Assembly: GCA_020048985.1 (NCBI GenBank) | Contig: JAIFLR010000024.1 | Coordinates: 30,658 to 94,657, forward strand | DNA from: Halobacteriovorax sp. | Lineage (GTDB): Bacteria; Bdellovibrionota; Bacteriovoracia; Bacteriovoracales; Bacteriovoracaceae | Direction: 5' to 3' | DNA length: 64,000 nucleotides | Shown here: piece by piece, positions 45,991 to 54,087 of the stretch | Numbering within the stretch: the stretch's first letter is position 1 | How the letters are laid out: each line of letters opens with the position of its first letter | The notes under the pieces: generated by a model | Seen by the model: the letters and a program-made list of their open reading frames with translations, nothing else | Told to the model about the DNA's origin: nothing | Database searches by the model: none | Program-made: the position numbers and the translations under genes

Positions 45991-46298
45991 TAAAACATAC
46001 CCGGGATATTCATTCCACCAGTGACTTTAGACATCGCTTGCTGAACCATGTCCTGAGACTGCTTCATCGCCTGATTTACAGCTGTGAATACGAGTTCTTC
46101 AAGAGTGGCCACATCATTTGGATCAACACACTCTTTATTAATAGAGATACTTAGCAATTGCTGCTTACCGTTTACTTTAACTTTTACCATTCCGCCGCCG
46201 GCAGCAGCTTCTACTTCTCTTTCCGCAAGTTCATTTTGAAGCATGGCCAGCTTGGCCTGCATTTGCTGAGCTTGTTTCATTAGGTTATTCATGTTCAT
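45990..46298 (-). CDS. ebfC: YbaB/EbfC nucleoid-associated protein
   Basis: A 102-residue DNA-binding dimer found between dnaX and recR in most bacteria. It has a helical Gln-rich N-terminus (NLMKQAQQMQAKLAMLQNELAE), central GGGMVKVKVNGKQQLLSISINKE and a C-terminal helix. It lies 8 bases after dnaX and overlaps recR by one base, the classical dnaX-ybaB-recR order. Confidence 0.95.
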   Translation of the reverse strand: MNMNNLMKQAQQMQAKLAMLQNELAEREVEAAAGGGMVKVKVNGKQQLLSISINKECVDPNDVATLEELVFTAVNQAMKQSQDMVQQAMSKVTGGMNIPGMF

Positions 46299-46306
46299 AG
46301 AGACTC

Positions 46307-47911
46307 CTAGTCGTTCAATATAATTTTATCAATCTTGCTATTAAAGAGCCTTTCAGCTTCTTTTACATACGGATCATTTAAAATCTTCTGTCTTCTTTTT
46401 TCTTCTCTATTTCTTCTATCTTCGTCACCTATTTCAACAGTGGTTCTAAAGTTTTTGTCTTTCTTTTCTTCGTCAGTGAGAAGCTGTGTTTTAAATTGCA
46501 ACTTCTCAATATCAACTTCGAAGAAATCGGCCAAATGATTTTTTAATCTGGCGTAAATATCTTTATCATCCAGAAAATCTTTAAACACCGATGCGTCCTG
46601 TGGAAACGCGATCTGGATGGTTAACGGTACGATATTAATATCAAAATCTTCAATCAGGTTGCCATGTTCTAAGTTGGCAGCAGTGGCAGGAGCAGCACTG
46701 ATAAGGTGGCCCAAAAAATCATTCCAAGTTTTGGCAATTTTCTTGGGAGCTTCTACTTTAATCGTAGCTCCTGCTTCAGACTTTCCCGGCTGAGAAATCT
46801 CCCCAATTTTTACGTCCTCACCCTTTAGGATGGTTCTTCGTAAGCAAATTTTTTGAAGCACAACAAGCACTACCTTTTCCGGGTTCATACTAGTTAGCGC
46901 CCACTGAAAATCTTTCACTAGAGATTCATAAATCCAGAAGATCTCCGCAATTGAAACCCCTTCCAAAGATTTTTCATGGATCAAGTCTTGAGAGTAAAGC
47001 GACTTCTGATCATCAATTGAATTAATGATTTTATAAAATCCATCAAGAATCTGGTCACACAGTTTTTTAAGATCAATATTTTCTTCAATTAACTGGGTGA
47101 ATGTTTTGCTACAAATTTTTGAATGAGAGGTAAGAATGCTTGAAAGGAGCTCTTTCATCGCCGATGTTCCGGCAAGTCCAAGAGCACTTGTTAAGGTATT
47201 CTCATTGACGTTCTGAGAACCAGAAAGACCCAATACCTGATCAAAGATCGATAAAGTATCTCTGACAGATCCTTTGCCTAATTCAGCTAATTTCTCAGCA
47301 ATCTTCGGAGATGAAAACTTTATCCCTTCGGCTTCAGCTATTTTAAGCACATGCTCTTTTAACACATCGACCGATACGTTTTTAAAATCATATCGCTGAC
47401 AGCGAGAGATGACTGTACCCAATAGTTTTTGTGGATCAGTTGTCGCTAAAATAAACAGTGCGTGAGCTGGTGGTTCTTCTAGTGTCTTAAGTAGTGCATT
47501 AAAGGCACTTACTGAAAGCATGTGAACTTCATCTACTACATAGATTTTATACTTTCCACGAGTCGGGAGATAATTAACATTTTCGATCAAAGCACGAACA
47601 TCATCCACGCTATTATTAGATGCCCCATCAATTTCAATGTAGTCCATTGAGTTGCTGGCATCGATATCCAAGCAAGAAGCACAGACTAAGCATGGATTTA
47701 AATCGGGCTTACGATTTTCGCAACGAATAGCTTTTGCAAACAAACGAGCAATCGAAGTTTTTCCCACACCACGAGTTCCAGTGAACAAGTAGGCATGCGC
47801 TAGCTTCTCCTGCTTAATCGCGTTTTGCAGCGTTCTAGTGACATGGGTCTGCCCGACAACTTCTTCGAATTGTTTCGGACGCCACTTCCTGGCCAGGACT
47901 TGATAGGCCAT
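46307..47911 (-). CDS. dnaX: DNA polymerase III gamma/tau subunit
   Basis: Clamp-loader ATPase, 534 residues. It has Walker A GTRGVGKTS, a zinc motif (C ... CLVCASC), Walker B VVDEVHML and sensor regions (TTDPQKLLGTVISRCQRYDF). The C-terminal 170 residues are less conserved and shorter than in E. coli tau (643). It is first gene of the long minus-strand run that continues to murC. The leader lies downstream of the SRP RNA. Confidence 0.95.
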   Translation of the reverse strand: MAYQVLARKWRPKQFEEVVGQTHVTRTLQNAIKQEKLAHAYLFTGTRGVGKTSIARLFAKAIRCENRKPDLNPCLVCASCLDIDASNSMDYIEIDGASNNSVDDVRALIENVNYLPTRGKYKIYVVDEVHMLSVSAFNALLKTLEEPPAHALFILATTDPQKLLGTVISRCQRYDFKNVSVDVLKEHVLKIAEAEGIKFSSPKIAEKLAELGKGSVRDTLSIFDQVLGLSGSQNVNENTLTSALGLAGTSAMKELLSSILTSHSKICSKTFTQLIEENIDLKKLCDQILDGFYKIINSIDDQKSLYSQDLIHEKSLEGVSIAEIFWIYESLVKDFQWALTSMNPEKVVLVVLQKICLRRTILKGEDVKIGEISQPGKSEAGATIKVEAPKKIAKTWNDFLGHLISAAPATAANLEHGNLIEDFDINIVPLTIQIAFPQDASVFKDFLDDKDIYARLKNHLADFFEVDIEKLQFKTQLLTDEEKKDKNFRTTVEIGDEDRRNREEKRRQKILNDPYVKEAERLFNSKIDKIILND

Positions 47912-48147
47912 AACACTCCAGAAATTTTAGGTTTTGCGAGTCGGAAAATAGGGGAGTTCCCTCTTGAAGTCATGGCGCAGATGCTTTGAAACTTGGATAA
48001 AAAATCCAATGTAAGAAGATTTAAGATACATCCATTTTTAACCCATTTTCAGAGGGAAAACAACAGATAACGCTAGTCGAAATTTGCTTAGATAAAACTG
48101 ATATAAATAGTAAATTTGTTTATTGGAGAAAAGTTTATGCGGGAAAA

Positions 48148-48268
48148 TTTAGCAGCAGCCTGAACTCAAACACAACATCCCAATCCACTACCGTTGCTCC
48201 ATTCCTGGCCTGGCGGGGTTGGCGGCGAGATACTCATCTAAGACAGACTGCCGTCGAGCATCCTAACT
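48148..48268 (-). ncRNA. ffs: Signal recognition particle RNA (4.5S type)
   Basis: The minus strand carries the SRP apical hairpin: AACCCCGCCAGGCCA, tetraloop GGAA (complement of 48202-48205), then TGGAGCAACGG. The base pairs closing the tetraloop are CA/UG rather than the usual CC/GG, a compensating change. Lower helices also pair: GGCAGTCTG (5' side) with CAGGCTGCT (3' side). The ends are estimated from the closing GTTAG/CTAA pairing. It guides membrane-protein targeting with Ffh. It lies between tRNA-Ser and dnaX. Confidence 0.87.
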
Positions 48269-48327
48269 TTTCATCAAAATTATGTAAAGGAAGAAGAACT
48301 CAAGTTAACCAGTCGTGCATTTGAAAA

Positions 48328-48417
48328 TGGCGGAGATGGAGAGATTCGAACTCTCGAATGGCTTTCACCATTACACGCTTTCCAAGCGTGCTCATTCGAC
48401 CGCTCTGACACATCTCC
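48328..48417 (-). tRNA. tRNA-Ser (anticodon GGA)
   Basis: A 90-base class II tRNA on the minus strand. The acceptor GGAGATG pairs with CATCTCC, the discriminator is G, and CCA is encoded. The anticodon arm is CACGC-TTGGAAA-GCGTG, giving anticodon GGA (complement of 48381-48383). A long variable arm and a T-arm with GTTCGAATC follow. It reads UCC and UCU serine codons. Confidence 0.97.
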
Positions 48418-48471
48418 GCATTAAACATTCAGCGAGCAAATGTTCTAACACATGCATATCGCGTCAGACAA

Positions 48472-48960
48472 CTAGTTCTTGGGTCTGAAGCTTGCGCGTC
48501 GTTCTTTAAAAAACTGGGATAAAAGTCTGGAGCATTCAAAATGTTTCACTCCACCCAGTACAGAAAACTGATGATTAAGCCGTTGGTCCTGGTGCAGATG
48601 ATAACCCAAACTAAGAGCACCACCCTTTGAATCATAGGCACCAAAGACACATTGTTTTAATCGCGATTGAACCATTGCACTCAAACACATCGGGCAAGGC
48701 TCAAGGGTCACATAAAGTGTGCAGTCAGAGAGACGCCAGTTTTGTATTTTCTTTCCAGCTTCTTCTAGACAAAGAATTTCAGCGTGAGCGATAGGATTAA
48801 AATGAGTTTCTTTAAGATTAAATTTTTTAGAAAGAATGGCGCCAGTCGGCGAAACCAGTACTGCCCCAACGGGAACTTCCGAAGCTTTATAGGCTAACTC
48901 AGCCTCTTCTAAGGCAATGTTCATAAACCACATATGGTCTTGTATTGTAGGTTTGGACAT
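48472..48960 (-). CDS. tadA: tRNA adenosine(34) deaminase
   Basis: Zinc deaminase that converts A34 to inosine in tRNA-Arg(ACG). The zinc/catalytic motifs are HAE (His59, Glu61) and PCPMC (Cys89, Cys92). At 162 residues it is typical. It lies 54 bases upstream of tRNA-Ser on the same strand and 3 bases downstream of the PilZ membrane protein gene, so it is in that operon. Confidence 0.93.
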   Translation of the reverse strand: MSKPTIQDHMWFMNIALEEAELAYKASEVPVGAVLVSPTGAILSKKFNLKETHFNPIAHAEILCLEEAGKKIQNWRLSDCTLYVTLEPCPMCLSAMVQSRLKQCVFGAYDSKGGALSLGYHLHQDQRLNHQFSVLGGVKHFECSRLLSQFFKERRASFRPKN

Positions 48961-48963
48961 AGG

Positions 48964-49692
48964 TTACTTTTGAGAGGCAAACTTATTTCTGATTTTGATC
49001 TTTTTACTCTCATGCCAGTAGTTGGTCAATAAACGAAGACGCTGTTTTTGCTCTAGATCATTATTCACAAATTTAATTCCATAAATAATAGATCTTCCAA
49101 TAATGGGCTCACGCTTAGATCGAACTTCAGCAAAAAGGGTAAAGTTCTGATTAAGAATTTCCAGATTAATCTGAATAGGCTGACCAATATGGGTGTGGTT
49201 AAATAACTCAAGACACGCAGCTCCTCGTCTTAAGTCTGAGAGGCGGCCTCTAAATTGCTGACCATCAACTTCCACCTGACAGCGAATATCCGCTCTAAAT
49301 CTAAAATCATATTCCCACCAATGAACTCGTGGGTAATAAAGTGGTGAAGAAATAATATAACAAGCTATGAGTAAGAAAATTAAACTGAAAAAGAAGATCA
49401 CTCCAATCATTGGATGACCAACCACCAGAAAATTTCTAGTTAGCGAGACGAGATAATAAATCGCCAAGACCAAAGATATGTTCCAGTAGGAATAGAAGAG
49501 ATTAGAAAGAGCGTTGTAATAAAAGTTATAAGTAGCAAAAAGCAGAATCAGCTGAAAGATGAAAGAAAAATTTAAAACGGATTGGGTAACCAATGCCTCG
49601 GCCACAAAACCAACCAAAACAAAAATGAACTGGAGTAAAGTTAAAAACTTTACCTTGTCGTATGAATTTTGCAGATTGAATTTCTTAAACAT
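48964..49692 (-). CDS. Membrane protein with PilZ-like domain
   Basis: A 242-residue protein with four or five membrane segments in its first 125 residues, then a cytosolic PilZ-like domain. The RxxxR motif resembles RFRADIR, and the second motif is degenerate (SDLRRGA instead of D-x-S-x-x-G), so c-di-GMP binding is uncertain. Such TM-PilZ proteins occur in Bdellovibrio-like genomes. It is followed closely by tadA. Function is unknown. Confidence 0.65.
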   Translation of the reverse strand: MFKKFNLQNSYDKVKFLTLLQFIFVLVGFVAEALVTQSVLNFSFIFQLILLFATYNFYYNALSNLFYSYWNISLVLAIYYLVSLTRNFLVVGHPMIGVIFFFSLIFLLIACYIISSPLYYPRVHWWEYDFRFRADIRCQVEVDGQQFRGRLSDLRRGAACLELFNHTHIGQPIQINLEILNQNFTLFAEVRSKREPIIGRSIIYGIKFVNNDLEQKQRLRLLTNYWHESKKIKIRNKFASQK

Positions 49693-49722
49693 GCCTTACT
49701 TAACGGTAAGTTAGATTCTTAT

Positions 49723-51039
49723 TCAAGGAATATTATCTCCCATTTTAGCAGGCTTAAATCCCTGAACGAGTTTGAGACTTTTTCCGTCAGGAGATGGGAC
49801 AATTTCTCCGTCAAATTGCCTCTTGTCCGTGACGTAACATACCATTGAACTCAGGTAATAAGCCGAACTGGGCTCCCAGTAATCGAATTGGTTTTTTCTG
49901 GACCCTAGATTTAGCGCATGAACCGGCCGATCTAAGTAAAACGAAAGCTTTGAAGCCATTTGATAAGTATTGGCCAGAATCGGTTCCGGGCATTTCTCAT
50001 CAACCGTTTGGGCCCATTTCTTCCAACCATGAAACTCATTTAGCCGCTTTATTTTAACCACTGAAGGATCCAGGGTGAATAAAAAGCGCGCCAAAAAAAC
50101 AGGCAAAAAGGAAGCAACTAAAAGAATCTTAACCCATTTTTTTTCCCATGCATTAGATTGCATGGCTAAAACAATCAGAGGAATAGTTAAGAATATAGTC
50201 CAGTTGGCCTCAAATTTTTTTGATAACGTGGACACAAAGAAAAAGATGAATGTTCCCACACAAATAAATTTCAAGGCTCTTTGAAAATCATTCAGGGCTT
50301 TGTTTTTTATTACTACCCACCACACAAGTGGCCCGACCAATAAACCGGCCAGAAACACTTGGGTCGCTGAATATTCGGCAAGGCGGACGAAGCTAAAATC
50401 AGACTTCGGTCGTTCAAAAAAGTGATACTTCAAGGTGGAGAATCCATGATCGTACTGCCATAAAACGTGAGGCATAAACAAGACAATGGCGACCAATGTG
50501 ACAAGATAGAAATCTTTTCTTTTAAATAATTGAGGAAGTGCCAGGAGGGTAAAAAAGATTACCAGGATTCCATGGTACTTTGAATACAGAAGGAGCGATA
50601 TGACCGTGCCCATTCCTAAAATTGAAAACACATCATTTTTTTCAAGATATCTTTTTAGGAAAGCACAATACAAAGCGGTCATAAACAGGAGTGGCATATC
50701 TGGGAGGGCCAAAAGACCTGAGAAGGAGGCCAAGGGAAAAGCAAAAAATAAAAGGACACTGACCCACTGTCTATTTTTTGGGACAAGCTGCATCAACAAA
50801 TAAGCTGAAATTGCCTGCAAAAATATGAAACCAAGTCGGATTGAAACTTCTGACCTCGGTAGAAAAGAAAACAACTTAATAATTATTCCAACCATTGGTG
50901 GGTGATCAAAAAAACCCCAGTCTAGGCGTTGTGAGTAAAGCCAGTAATAAGCCTCGTCATGAGATAATTCAAAATTACTCGCCACCCATACGTGAATGAA
51001 GATAACTAGGATTAGGGAGAAATTTAAGATTTTCGTCAT
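49723..51039 (-). CDS. GT39/ArnT-type lipid-linked sugar transferase
   Basis: A 438-residue polytopic membrane protein. The first loop contains SHDEAYYWLYSQRLDWGFFDHPPMVG, where the acidic pair matches the donor-binding loop of PMT/ArnT-family enzymes that use polyprenyl-phosphate sugars. About ten membrane helices follow, then a periplasmic C-terminal part (about 100 residues). It probably glycosylates protein or lipid A at the periplasmic face. It is divergent, by 48 bases, from a Dol-P-Man-synthase-like gene that could make its donor. Confidence 0.8.
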   Translation of the reverse strand: MTKILNFSLILVIFIHVWVASNFELSHDEAYYWLYSQRLDWGFFDHPPMVGIIIKLFSFLPRSEVSIRLGFIFLQAISAYLLMQLVPKNRQWVSVLLFFAFPLASFSGLLALPDMPLLFMTALYCAFLKRYLEKNDVFSILGMGTVISLLLYSKYHGILVIFFTLLALPQLFKRKDFYLVTLVAIVLFMPHVLWQYDHGFSTLKYHFFERPKSDFSFVRLAEYSATQVFLAGLLVGPLVWWVVIKNKALNDFQRALKFICVGTFIFFFVSTLSKKFEANWTIFLTIPLIVLAMQSNAWEKKWVKILLVASFLPVFLARFLFTLDPSVVKIKRLNEFHGWKKWAQTVDEKCPEPILANTYQMASKLSFYLDRPVHALNLGSRKNQFDYWEPSSAYYLSSMVCYVTDKRQFDGEIVPSPDGKSLKLVQGFKPAKMGDNIP

Positions 51040-51087
51040 GTAATTTTATGGTATAAAGATTATCTAACATAAGCCAAGGATTTTCGT

Positions 51088-51816
51088 TTGATAAGCTTAG
51101 ATAAAGCTGTGGTTATAATCCCTACGTATAACGAAATCTCAAACATTGAGAAGATGCTGACGACTTTAGATAATCTGCATCCAACTCTCAATGTTCTCAT
51201 TATTGATGATGGATCACCAGATGGTACCGCCCAGATAGTGAAAACCTTCCAGAGCAAGAAAAAAAATCTCCATATTTTGGAGCGTAAGGGCAAACTTGGG
51301 CTAGGGACAGCATACATTAAAGGCTTTAGATGGGCCCTCGAGAATGGGTATGAAGCAGTTATCACTATGGACTGCGATTTTTCTCACGAGCCAGAAGCCA
51401 TTCCTAGTTTTACCGAAAAAATTGGTCAATACGACCTGATTGTTGGATCTCGATATATTGGTGGCATCAGAATTATGAACTGGCCTATGCAGCGATTGCT
51501 TCTTTCATATTTCGCCTCTATCTATGCCAGGACCATTACAGGTATTCCCTTTTCGGATTCAACTGGTGGGTTCAATTGCTACAGTCGTAAAGCTCTCTCA
51601 TCAATTAACTTGGATAAGATTTTTTCAATTGGTTACGCATTTCAAATCGAATTGAAATATAAAATTTGGTCACTGGGGCTTCCGAGCCTCGAAAACCCCA
51701 TCACTTTTTTTGAAAGAACGGTAGGGAAGTCCAAGATGAGCCGTAAAATAATCATAGAAGCAGTAGTTAACGTTTTTAGGCTTAGATTTAAAAAGATGTT
51801 TGGAACTCTTCAGTGA
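51088..51816 (+). CDS. Polyprenol monophosphate mannose synthase-like GT2
   Basis: A 242-residue GT2-family cytosolic enzyme resembling archaeal/eukaryotic DPM1 and bacterial Ppm1. It has IPTYNEISNIEKML, IDDGSPDGT, GLGTAYIKGF, the metal site DCDFSHEP and STGGFNCYSRKAL. It transfers a sugar from GDP- or UDP-sugar to polyprenyl phosphate. No C-terminal membrane domain is present. Start TTG at 51088 with AAGGA upstream. It overlaps the PAP2 gene by 4 bases (GTGA). Confidence 0.87.
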   Translation: MISLDKAVVIIPTYNEISNIEKMLTTLDNLHPTLNVLIIDDGSPDGTAQIVKTFQSKKKNLHILERKGKLGLGTAYIKGFRWALENGYEAVITMDCDFSHEPEAIPSFTEKIGQYDLIVGSRYIGGIRIMNWPMQRLLLSYFASIYARTITGIPFSDSTGGFNCYSRKALSSINLDKIFSIGYAFQIELKYKIWSLGLPSLENPITFFERTVGKSKMSRKIIIEAVVNVFRLRFKKMFGTLQ

Positions 51817-52385
51817 TCGATTTTCTTTCCTCAATAGATCAAAAACTCTTTCTCATATTTAATTCATGGCATGCTGATTGGCTGAATCCTATTATGGTTT
51901 TATTCTCTGGGCAGCTTATTTGGCTTCCCTTTTTAATCCTTGTTTTTGGTATCGCTTTTAAAAAACTGGAGAGAAGAAGCTTCTTTCTTTTCATGTTGTT
52001 TTTAGTTCTGGCCTTGATAGCGTCTGATGTTACCTCATCCTACATTCTTAAAAATATCGTACAAAGATTACGGCCCTGCAAAATTCCTGAGCTAAAATCC
52101 TTAATCTTTAGCTTTGGCCAAAAATGCGGAGGTCGCTTTGGCTTTGTGTCTTCTCATGCGGCCAATTCTATTTGTGTGCTTATGTTTTCTACGATTGCTT
52201 TAAAGATCAAATCCAGGGCATTCCATTGTTTATGGCTGTTACCACTATTAGTAAGCTTCAGTCGCATCTACCTTGGCGTGCATTACCCAGGCGACATCTT
52301 GGGTGGAATTTTTGTAGGCTTAATGTGGGGAAGCCTAATGGCGATGATTTTTAGAAACCAAGGACTATGGGGCGAGTCGGCTTAG
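51813..52385 (+). CDS. PAP2-family lipid phosphatase
   Basis: A 190-residue membrane phosphatase. The three PAP2 motifs are KNIVQRLRP, SSHAAN (usually PSGH) and SRIYLGVHYPGD. There are about five membrane helices. The family dephosphorylates undecaprenyl pyrophosphate or other lipid phosphates. It is coupled to the polyprenol-mannose-synthase-like gene, so it may recycle the carrier lipid. The GTG start overlaps the upstream gene; its end overlaps pdxH convergently by 21 bases. Confidence 0.88.
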   Translation: MIDFLSSIDQKLFLIFNSWHADWLNPIMVLFSGQLIWLPFLILVFGIAFKKLERRSFFLFMLFLVLALIASDVTSSYILKNIVQRLRPCKIPELKSLIFSFGQKCGGRFGFVSSHAANSICVLMFSTIALKIKSRAFHCLWLLPLLVSFSRIYLGVHYPGDILGGIFVGLMWGSLMAMIFRNQGLWGESA

Positions 52386-53012
52386 GTGCCAGCCCTGTGA
52401 ATTCTTTTCGTAAATGATACGATCATGCATTCTGTTTTCCCGGCCTTGCCAAAATTCAAAATAAGTAGGGGTAATCGTATAGCCTCCCCAATGCTCAGGT
52501 CTTTTTATTTCAACCTCATTTGAGTACTTCTTATCTGCATCCTGAAAAAGTTTTTCTAACTCATGTCTTGAAGCCACTTTCTGGCTCTGAGGAGAAGCAA
52601 TGGCACCTATTTGGTTCCCTCGAGGTCTTTTCTGAAAATACTCGTCGGAAAATGCCGAATCAATTTTTTGAAGAGTTCCTTCAATTCTGATCTGGCGTTG
52701 TAGTGGCAGCCACAAGAATGTCATAGCGACATGGGAATTATTAGCTAGCTCCGCACCCTTGGCGCTATTGTAATTAGTATAAAATGCAAAATTTTCGTTA
52801 TGGATACCCTTTAGAAGGACAACTCTTGCCCGCGGCTGTCCATTTAGCACCGTAGATAGAACAAAAGCATTTGGCTCGTCACACTCTGCGGCTACGGCGT
52901 CCTTGAACCAGCTATCAAATTGTATGTCAGGGCGGGAGTTAGCGTCGCTTATGTCAAAAGAAGCGTTACGATAACTTCCTCTAAGATTTTCGAGGGTTTG
53001 ATTTATACTCAT
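52365..53012 (-). CDS. pdxH: Pyridoxamine 5'-phosphate oxidase
   Basis: FMN enzyme forming pyridoxal 5'-phosphate. Motifs are RARVVLLKGIHNENFAFYTNY, the substrate-site segment NSHVAMTFLWLPLQRQIRIEG, RPRGNQIGAIASPQS and the C-terminal PTYFEFWQGRENRMHDRI. At 215 residues it has exact family length. Confidence 0.96.
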   Translation of the reverse strand: MSINQTLENLRGSYRNASFDISDANSRPDIQFDSWFKDAVAAECDEPNAFVLSTVLNGQPRARVVLLKGIHNENFAFYTNYNSAKGAELANNSHVAMTFLWLPLQRQIRIEGTLQKIDSAFSDEYFQKRPRGNQIGAIASPQSQKVASRHELEKLFQDADKKYSNEVEIKRPEHWGGYTITPTYFEFWQGRENRMHDRIIYEKNSQGWHLSRLAP

Positions 53013-53035
53013 TAACAGATACTAGGCTTCCCATG

Positions 53036-53686
53036 TCATTCTGTCACCTGGTCACCGGTTAAAATAAAGATTTTAAAATTTTCTACTATTTTAAAGGCTC
53101 GCTCATTAGGGTCAGTCACTCCTGTAAAAAACTTATCTATCGCATTACCGGAGTCATCCAAAATGACGGTCTTAATACCTTGTAAGTTTTTAAGCTCAGT
53201 AGGGTCAGTGATTTCCTTCTCCATCTCATCAATCATTCTAACGATGAAAGCCTGTAGAGTTTTAAATAACATTTTTGAAATGATGATATTTGTCACTATA
53301 TTTTTCGTTTTTACGACACCAAGAAGTTTTGCATCACCCAACCCAACATCGTAAGCCGAAGATAAAGCAAACTTACTTAACCCGGCCAACACCTTCATAC
53401 AAAAAACGGTTTTTTGTTTTTGATCAGGAAGTTTATCCAATTCGGTTAAAAAATCTTTTGTGAAGATTTTAAATCCATCATTCACACGCATGGGAATTGC
53501 TCTTAATAAGAGAATTGTTCCCTGAAGTGATTCTTTGGCATCTGTTATAGATTCTTTGATATTAATTTTTTGAGCATTTGAAATAAAATCGGTCGCCGTT
53601 TTTTTTACATCTTCTTTTACCACATGAGAAATGATCCCTCGGGTTTTTGTTATAAGAACATGCTTCATTGACTCGGAAAGGTTCAT
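53036..53686 (-). CDS. Hypothetical helical protein, 216 aa
   Basis: I do not recognise this protein. It is predominantly helical, with no signal peptide or strong membrane helix, and ends with a segment that may bind a partner (DSGNAIDKFFTGVTDPNERAFKIVENFKIFIL). It follows two tiny membrane-peptide genes by 30 bases, all behind one sigma54-type promoter, so they probably form one operon. No catalytic motif seen. It lies 23 bases upstream of pdxH, on the same strand. Confidence 0.65.
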   Translation of the reverse strand: MNLSESMKHVLITKTRGIISHVVKEDVKKTATDFISNAQKINIKESITDAKESLQGTILLLRAIPMRVNDGFKIFTKDFLTELDKLPDQKQKTVFCMKVLAGLSKFALSSAYDVGLGDAKLLGVVKTKNIVTNIIISKMLFKTLQAFIVRMIDEMEKEITDPTELKNLQGIKTVILDDSGNAIDKFFTGVTDPNERAFKIVENFKIFILTGDQVTE

Positions 53687-53716
53687 GCTACAAGCTTACA
53701 CGAGTTGCTGAATGAC

Positions 53717-53806
53717 TTACAAGTGTCCGGCACCAACGTAGCTGATAATAGCTGTTATAATAAGCAGAAAATAGAGCTTCCTATGGATGGCTTTTTGTGA
53801 ATTCAT
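53717..53806 (-). CDS. Tiny single-helix membrane peptide, 29 aa
   Basis: The ATG at 53806 overlaps the stop of the 37-residue frame (TGATG), and TAA is at 53717-53719. The product has a basic N-terminus followed by one hydrophobic helix (LYFLLIITAIISYVGAG). It is too short to identify by family. Coupling to the upstream peptide gene, and the membrane-helix pattern in both, support translation. It could be a subunit stabiliser or regulator of a membrane complex, by analogy with peptides such as KdpF or CydX; that is inference. Confidence 0.5.
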   Translation of the reverse strand: MNSQKAIHRKLYFLLIITAIISYVGAGHL

Positions 53807-53919
53807 CAGCAATTTGCCTTTTTATCCAAATCAATATTGGACTCTAGAATATAAACATATGCACTCATGACAACCGTTATGAGGCCTAAGATAAAAACAG
53901 ATTGGGTCGCGCGGAACAT
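53806..53919 (-). CDS. Tiny single-helix membrane peptide, 37 aa
   Basis: ATG at 53919 with a good ribosome-binding site (AAAGGA, five bases upstream) and TGA ending at 53806. The product has one membrane helix (VFILGLITVVMSAYVYIL) and a charged C-terminal tail (ESNIDLDKKANC). It lies about 36 bases after the predicted start of a sigma54-type promoter. It overlaps the next tiny gene by one base. Not recognised by family. Confidence 0.58.
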   Translation of the reverse strand: MFRATQSVFILGLITVVMSAYVYILESNIDLDKKANC

Positions 53920-53966
53920 CAGAATCCTTTTGCAGTTAAGATTGGCTCAACATTGTGTCGTTAAGT

Positions 53967-53981
53967 GCAGGGAAGGTGCCA
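53967..53981 (-). promoter_or_regulatory. Sigma54-type promoter for the peptide operon
   Basis: Minus strand TTGGCACC-TTCC-CTGCA: GG (complement of 53979-53980), 10 bases, GC (complement of 53967-53968). This matches the consensus TGGCACG-N4-TTGCW at nearly every strong position. The predicted start is near 53955, 36 bases before the first small ATG. Confidence 0.75.
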
Positions 53982-54087
53982 AATACCGCTCATTATATTT
54001 CAGGTATTTATTGCCTTGTGAGGCTTGTTTTTGGGTAATTTTGCCTCTATATTTCGGCAAAAGTACCCTTCAAAGGATTTTAGCCCC

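Noticed and set aside
47800..48009. 69-codon minus-strand frame overlapping the dnaX start
   Set aside because: Out of frame with dnaX, covers the dnaX leader, and has no family resemblance or ribosome-binding site.
47992..48011. TTGGAT / ATCCAA hairpin in the dnaX leader
   Set aside because: Six-bp AT-rich stem with no T-run in either direction; not distinguishable from chance in AT-rich DNA.
53728..53745. Plus-strand GG-N10-GC sequence (CGGCACC-AACG-TAGCT) as a further sigma54 promoter
   Set aside because: The -12 half is TAGC not TTGC, it lies inside the second tiny gene, and it is over 300 bases from the next plus-strand gene.
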